Positions 41,561 through 42,738 of a DNA stretch of 42,738 bases are shown here, piece after piece. The notes beneath the pieces are model-generated. The model did no database searches, was not told the origin of the DNA, and saw nothing but the letters and a program-made list of their open reading frames with translations. The stretch spans positions 1 to 42,738 of the forward strand of contig JARRKE010000023.1 in NCBI GenBank assembly GCA_037388465.1. The letters are read 5' to 3'. Numbering within the stretch: position 1 is the first letter of the stretch; each line of letters begins with the position of its first letter. Position numbers and translations under genes: made by a program. This DNA comes from Gammaproteobacteria bacterium. Its GTDB lineage: Bacteria > Pseudomonadota > Gammaproteobacteria > SpSt-1174.

Positions 41561-42738
41561 TTATTCCCCGGACACCGGCCGGACCAGCCCGGCGGTCTTG
41601 GCGGCGCGTTCGCGGCAGTCCCCGATGTCGCCGCCGTAGGCGAGGGCCACCCCCATGCGGCGCCGCTGGAAGGATTGCGGCTTGCCGAACAGGCGCAGGT
41701 CGGTCTGGGGTACGGACAGGGCCTGCTCGAGATTCTCGTAGGCGATACCGGCCTGTTCCAGGCCGCCGTAGATCACCGCGCTCGCACCGGCATTGCGCAG
41801 TACCGGCGAGACCGGCAGGCCCAGAATGGCGCGTGCGTGCAGCTCGAATTCGTTCTGCCACTGGGTGGCCATGGTGACCATGCCGGTATCGTGCGGACGC
41901 GGGCTGACCTCGCTGAACCACACCTGATCACCCTTCACGAACAGCTCCACCCCGAACAGGCCGCGGCCGCCCAGGGCGCCGGTGACGCCGGCGGCGATGT
42001 CCCGGGCGCGTTCCAGGGCGGTTTCGCTCATCGGCTGGGGTTGCCAGCTTTCCACGTAGTCGCCGCGCTCCTGGCGGTGGCCGATGGGGGCGCAGAAACA
42101 GGTGTCCACCTCGCCGCGTGCGGTCAGGGCGCGGACGGTGAGCAGGGTGATCTCGAAATCGAAGCGGATCATCTCCTCGACGATGACGCGGCCGCGATCG
42201 ACCCGCGAACCGCTTTTGGCGTACTCCCAGGCGGTATCGACGTCATCCGGGCCCCGGAGGGTGGACTGGCCCTTGCCGGAGGAGGACATCACCGGCTTGA
42301 CGATGCAGGGGTAGCCGATGCCGTCGTCGATGGCGGCGCGCAGCTGCTCGAGACTGTCGGCGAAGGCGTATCGCGAGGTCGGCAGGCCGAGTTCCTCGGC
42401 CGCCAGACGGCGGATGCCTTCGCGGTTCATGGTGAGCTGGGTGGCCTTGGCGGTGGGGATCACCTCGGCCAGTCCGTCGGCCTCGATGCGGGCAAGCTCG
42501 TCGGTGGCGATGGCCTCGATCTCGGGCACGATCAGTTGCGGGCGCTCCTGCTCGATGAGGGCGCGCAGCGCGGCGGGATCGGCCATGTCGATGACGTGGG
42601 CCCGGTGGGCCACCTGATGGCCCGGGGCGTCGGCGTAGCGGTCGACGGCGACGACCTCGGCGCCCAGCCGCTGCAGGGCGATGATGACCTCTTTGCCGAG
42701 TTCACCGGCCCCGAGAAGCATCACCCGGGTGGCGCTGG
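41561..42738 (-). CDS. purT: formate-dependent GAR transformylase PurT, 5' end outside window
   Basis: PurT makes formylglycinamide ribotide from GAR, formate and ATP in purine synthesis. The window contains all but about the first ten residues: the [17 protein letters not shown] start, the ATP-grasp block with [39 protein letters not shown]-type metal/ATP segment (written [18 protein letters not shown]) and the C-terminal [10 protein letters not shown]. The frame continues past the window edge. It ends 4 bases from the convergent DUF2189 stop. Confidence 0.93.
   Translation of the reverse strand, partial: SATRVMLLGAGELGKEVIIALQRLGAEVVAVDRYADAPGHQVAHRAHVIDMADPAALRALIEQERPQLIVPEIEAIATDELARIEADGLAEVIPTAKATQLTMNREGIRRLAAEELGLPTSRYAFADSLEQLRAAIDDGIGYPCIVKPVMSSSGKGQSTLRGPDDVDTAWEYAKSGSRVDRGRVIVEEMIRFDFEITLLTVRALTARGEVDTCFCAPIGHRQERGDYVESWQPQPMSETALERARDIAAGVTGALGGRGLFGVELFVKGDQVWFSEVSPRPHDTGMVTMATQWQNEFELHARAILGLPVSPVLRNAGASAVIYGGLEQAGIAYENLEQALSVPQTDLRLFGKPQSFQRRRMGVALAYGGDIGDCRERAAKTAGLVRPVSGE

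Noticed and set aside
1-42738. CRISPR arrays, insertion sequences, prophage or integron features.
   Set aside because: No regularly spaced direct repeats, transposase or integrase frames, or attachment-like repeats at a gene end were found by reading.

Overview
The window is high-GC DNA, densely packed with genes in many short operons on both strands, and looks like the chromosome of a gammaproteobacterium. LpxD, CpxRA-like regulators, Hsp15, RhlE, PurT and two CspA-type proteins support a Gram-negative gammaproteobacterium. Three DsrE-family genes, a b561-type cytochrome and two membrane diguanylate cyclases fit the sulfur-oxidising Chromatiales and relatives. The order and genus are inferences. 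I see no rRNA, tRNA, CRISPR array, insertion sequence or prophage.

Left part (1-12976): a DUF429 gene cut by the window edge is coupled to a metallo-beta-lactamase-fold hydrolase. Next come a stand-alone lpxD, a HAD-like protein that has lost its nucleophile, a secreted DsrE protein, a small membrane protein and a flavin amine-oxidase-like enzyme. A shard of an SDR epimerase gene lies between the oxidase and a secreted FmdE-domain protein. Ferredoxin-NADP reductase is followed by a soluble chemoreceptor with a C-terminal Cache-like domain, two more DsrE-family genes, a diguanylate cyclase and a secreted DUF1223 protein.

Middle (13062-21273): leuA, whose 3' end is disrupted by a deletion plus frameshift, diverges from an Lrp/AsnC regulator. 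A 22-bp direct repeat with a 31-bp period overlies the regulator's promoter. Next to it is a lower-GC gene for a secreted protein of the cholesterol-dependent cytolysin family that lacks the canonical membrane-recognition undecapeptide. I consider it the most unusual gene here. Then come hslR, two genes of unknown function, a cold-shock gene, a cytochrome b561 and a secreted MBL-fold protein.

Envelope-stress block (21313-27469): a Spy/CpxP-like periplasmic gene diverges from a five-gene operon encoding a MacAB-like export system and a CpxR/CpxA-like two-component pair. The shared intergenic region carries an exact GTAAA-N5-GTAAA CpxR-type box, suggesting a self-contained Cpx-like regulon.

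Right part (27499-42738): a beta-CASP nuclease, a LOG-family protein, a MASE1 diguanylate cyclase and RhlE are followed by a peptidase/ligase island. The island holds a zinc metallopeptidase, the proteasome-like Anbu protein, a circularly permuted ATP-grasp and an Alpha-E protein, but no transglutaminase. Then come a beta-hydroxyacid dehydrogenase, an RRM RNA-binding protein, a second cold-shock gene with a clear promoter, a small Cys-rich protein, an acidic-tailed protein, a DUF2189 membrane protein and 5'-truncated purT.
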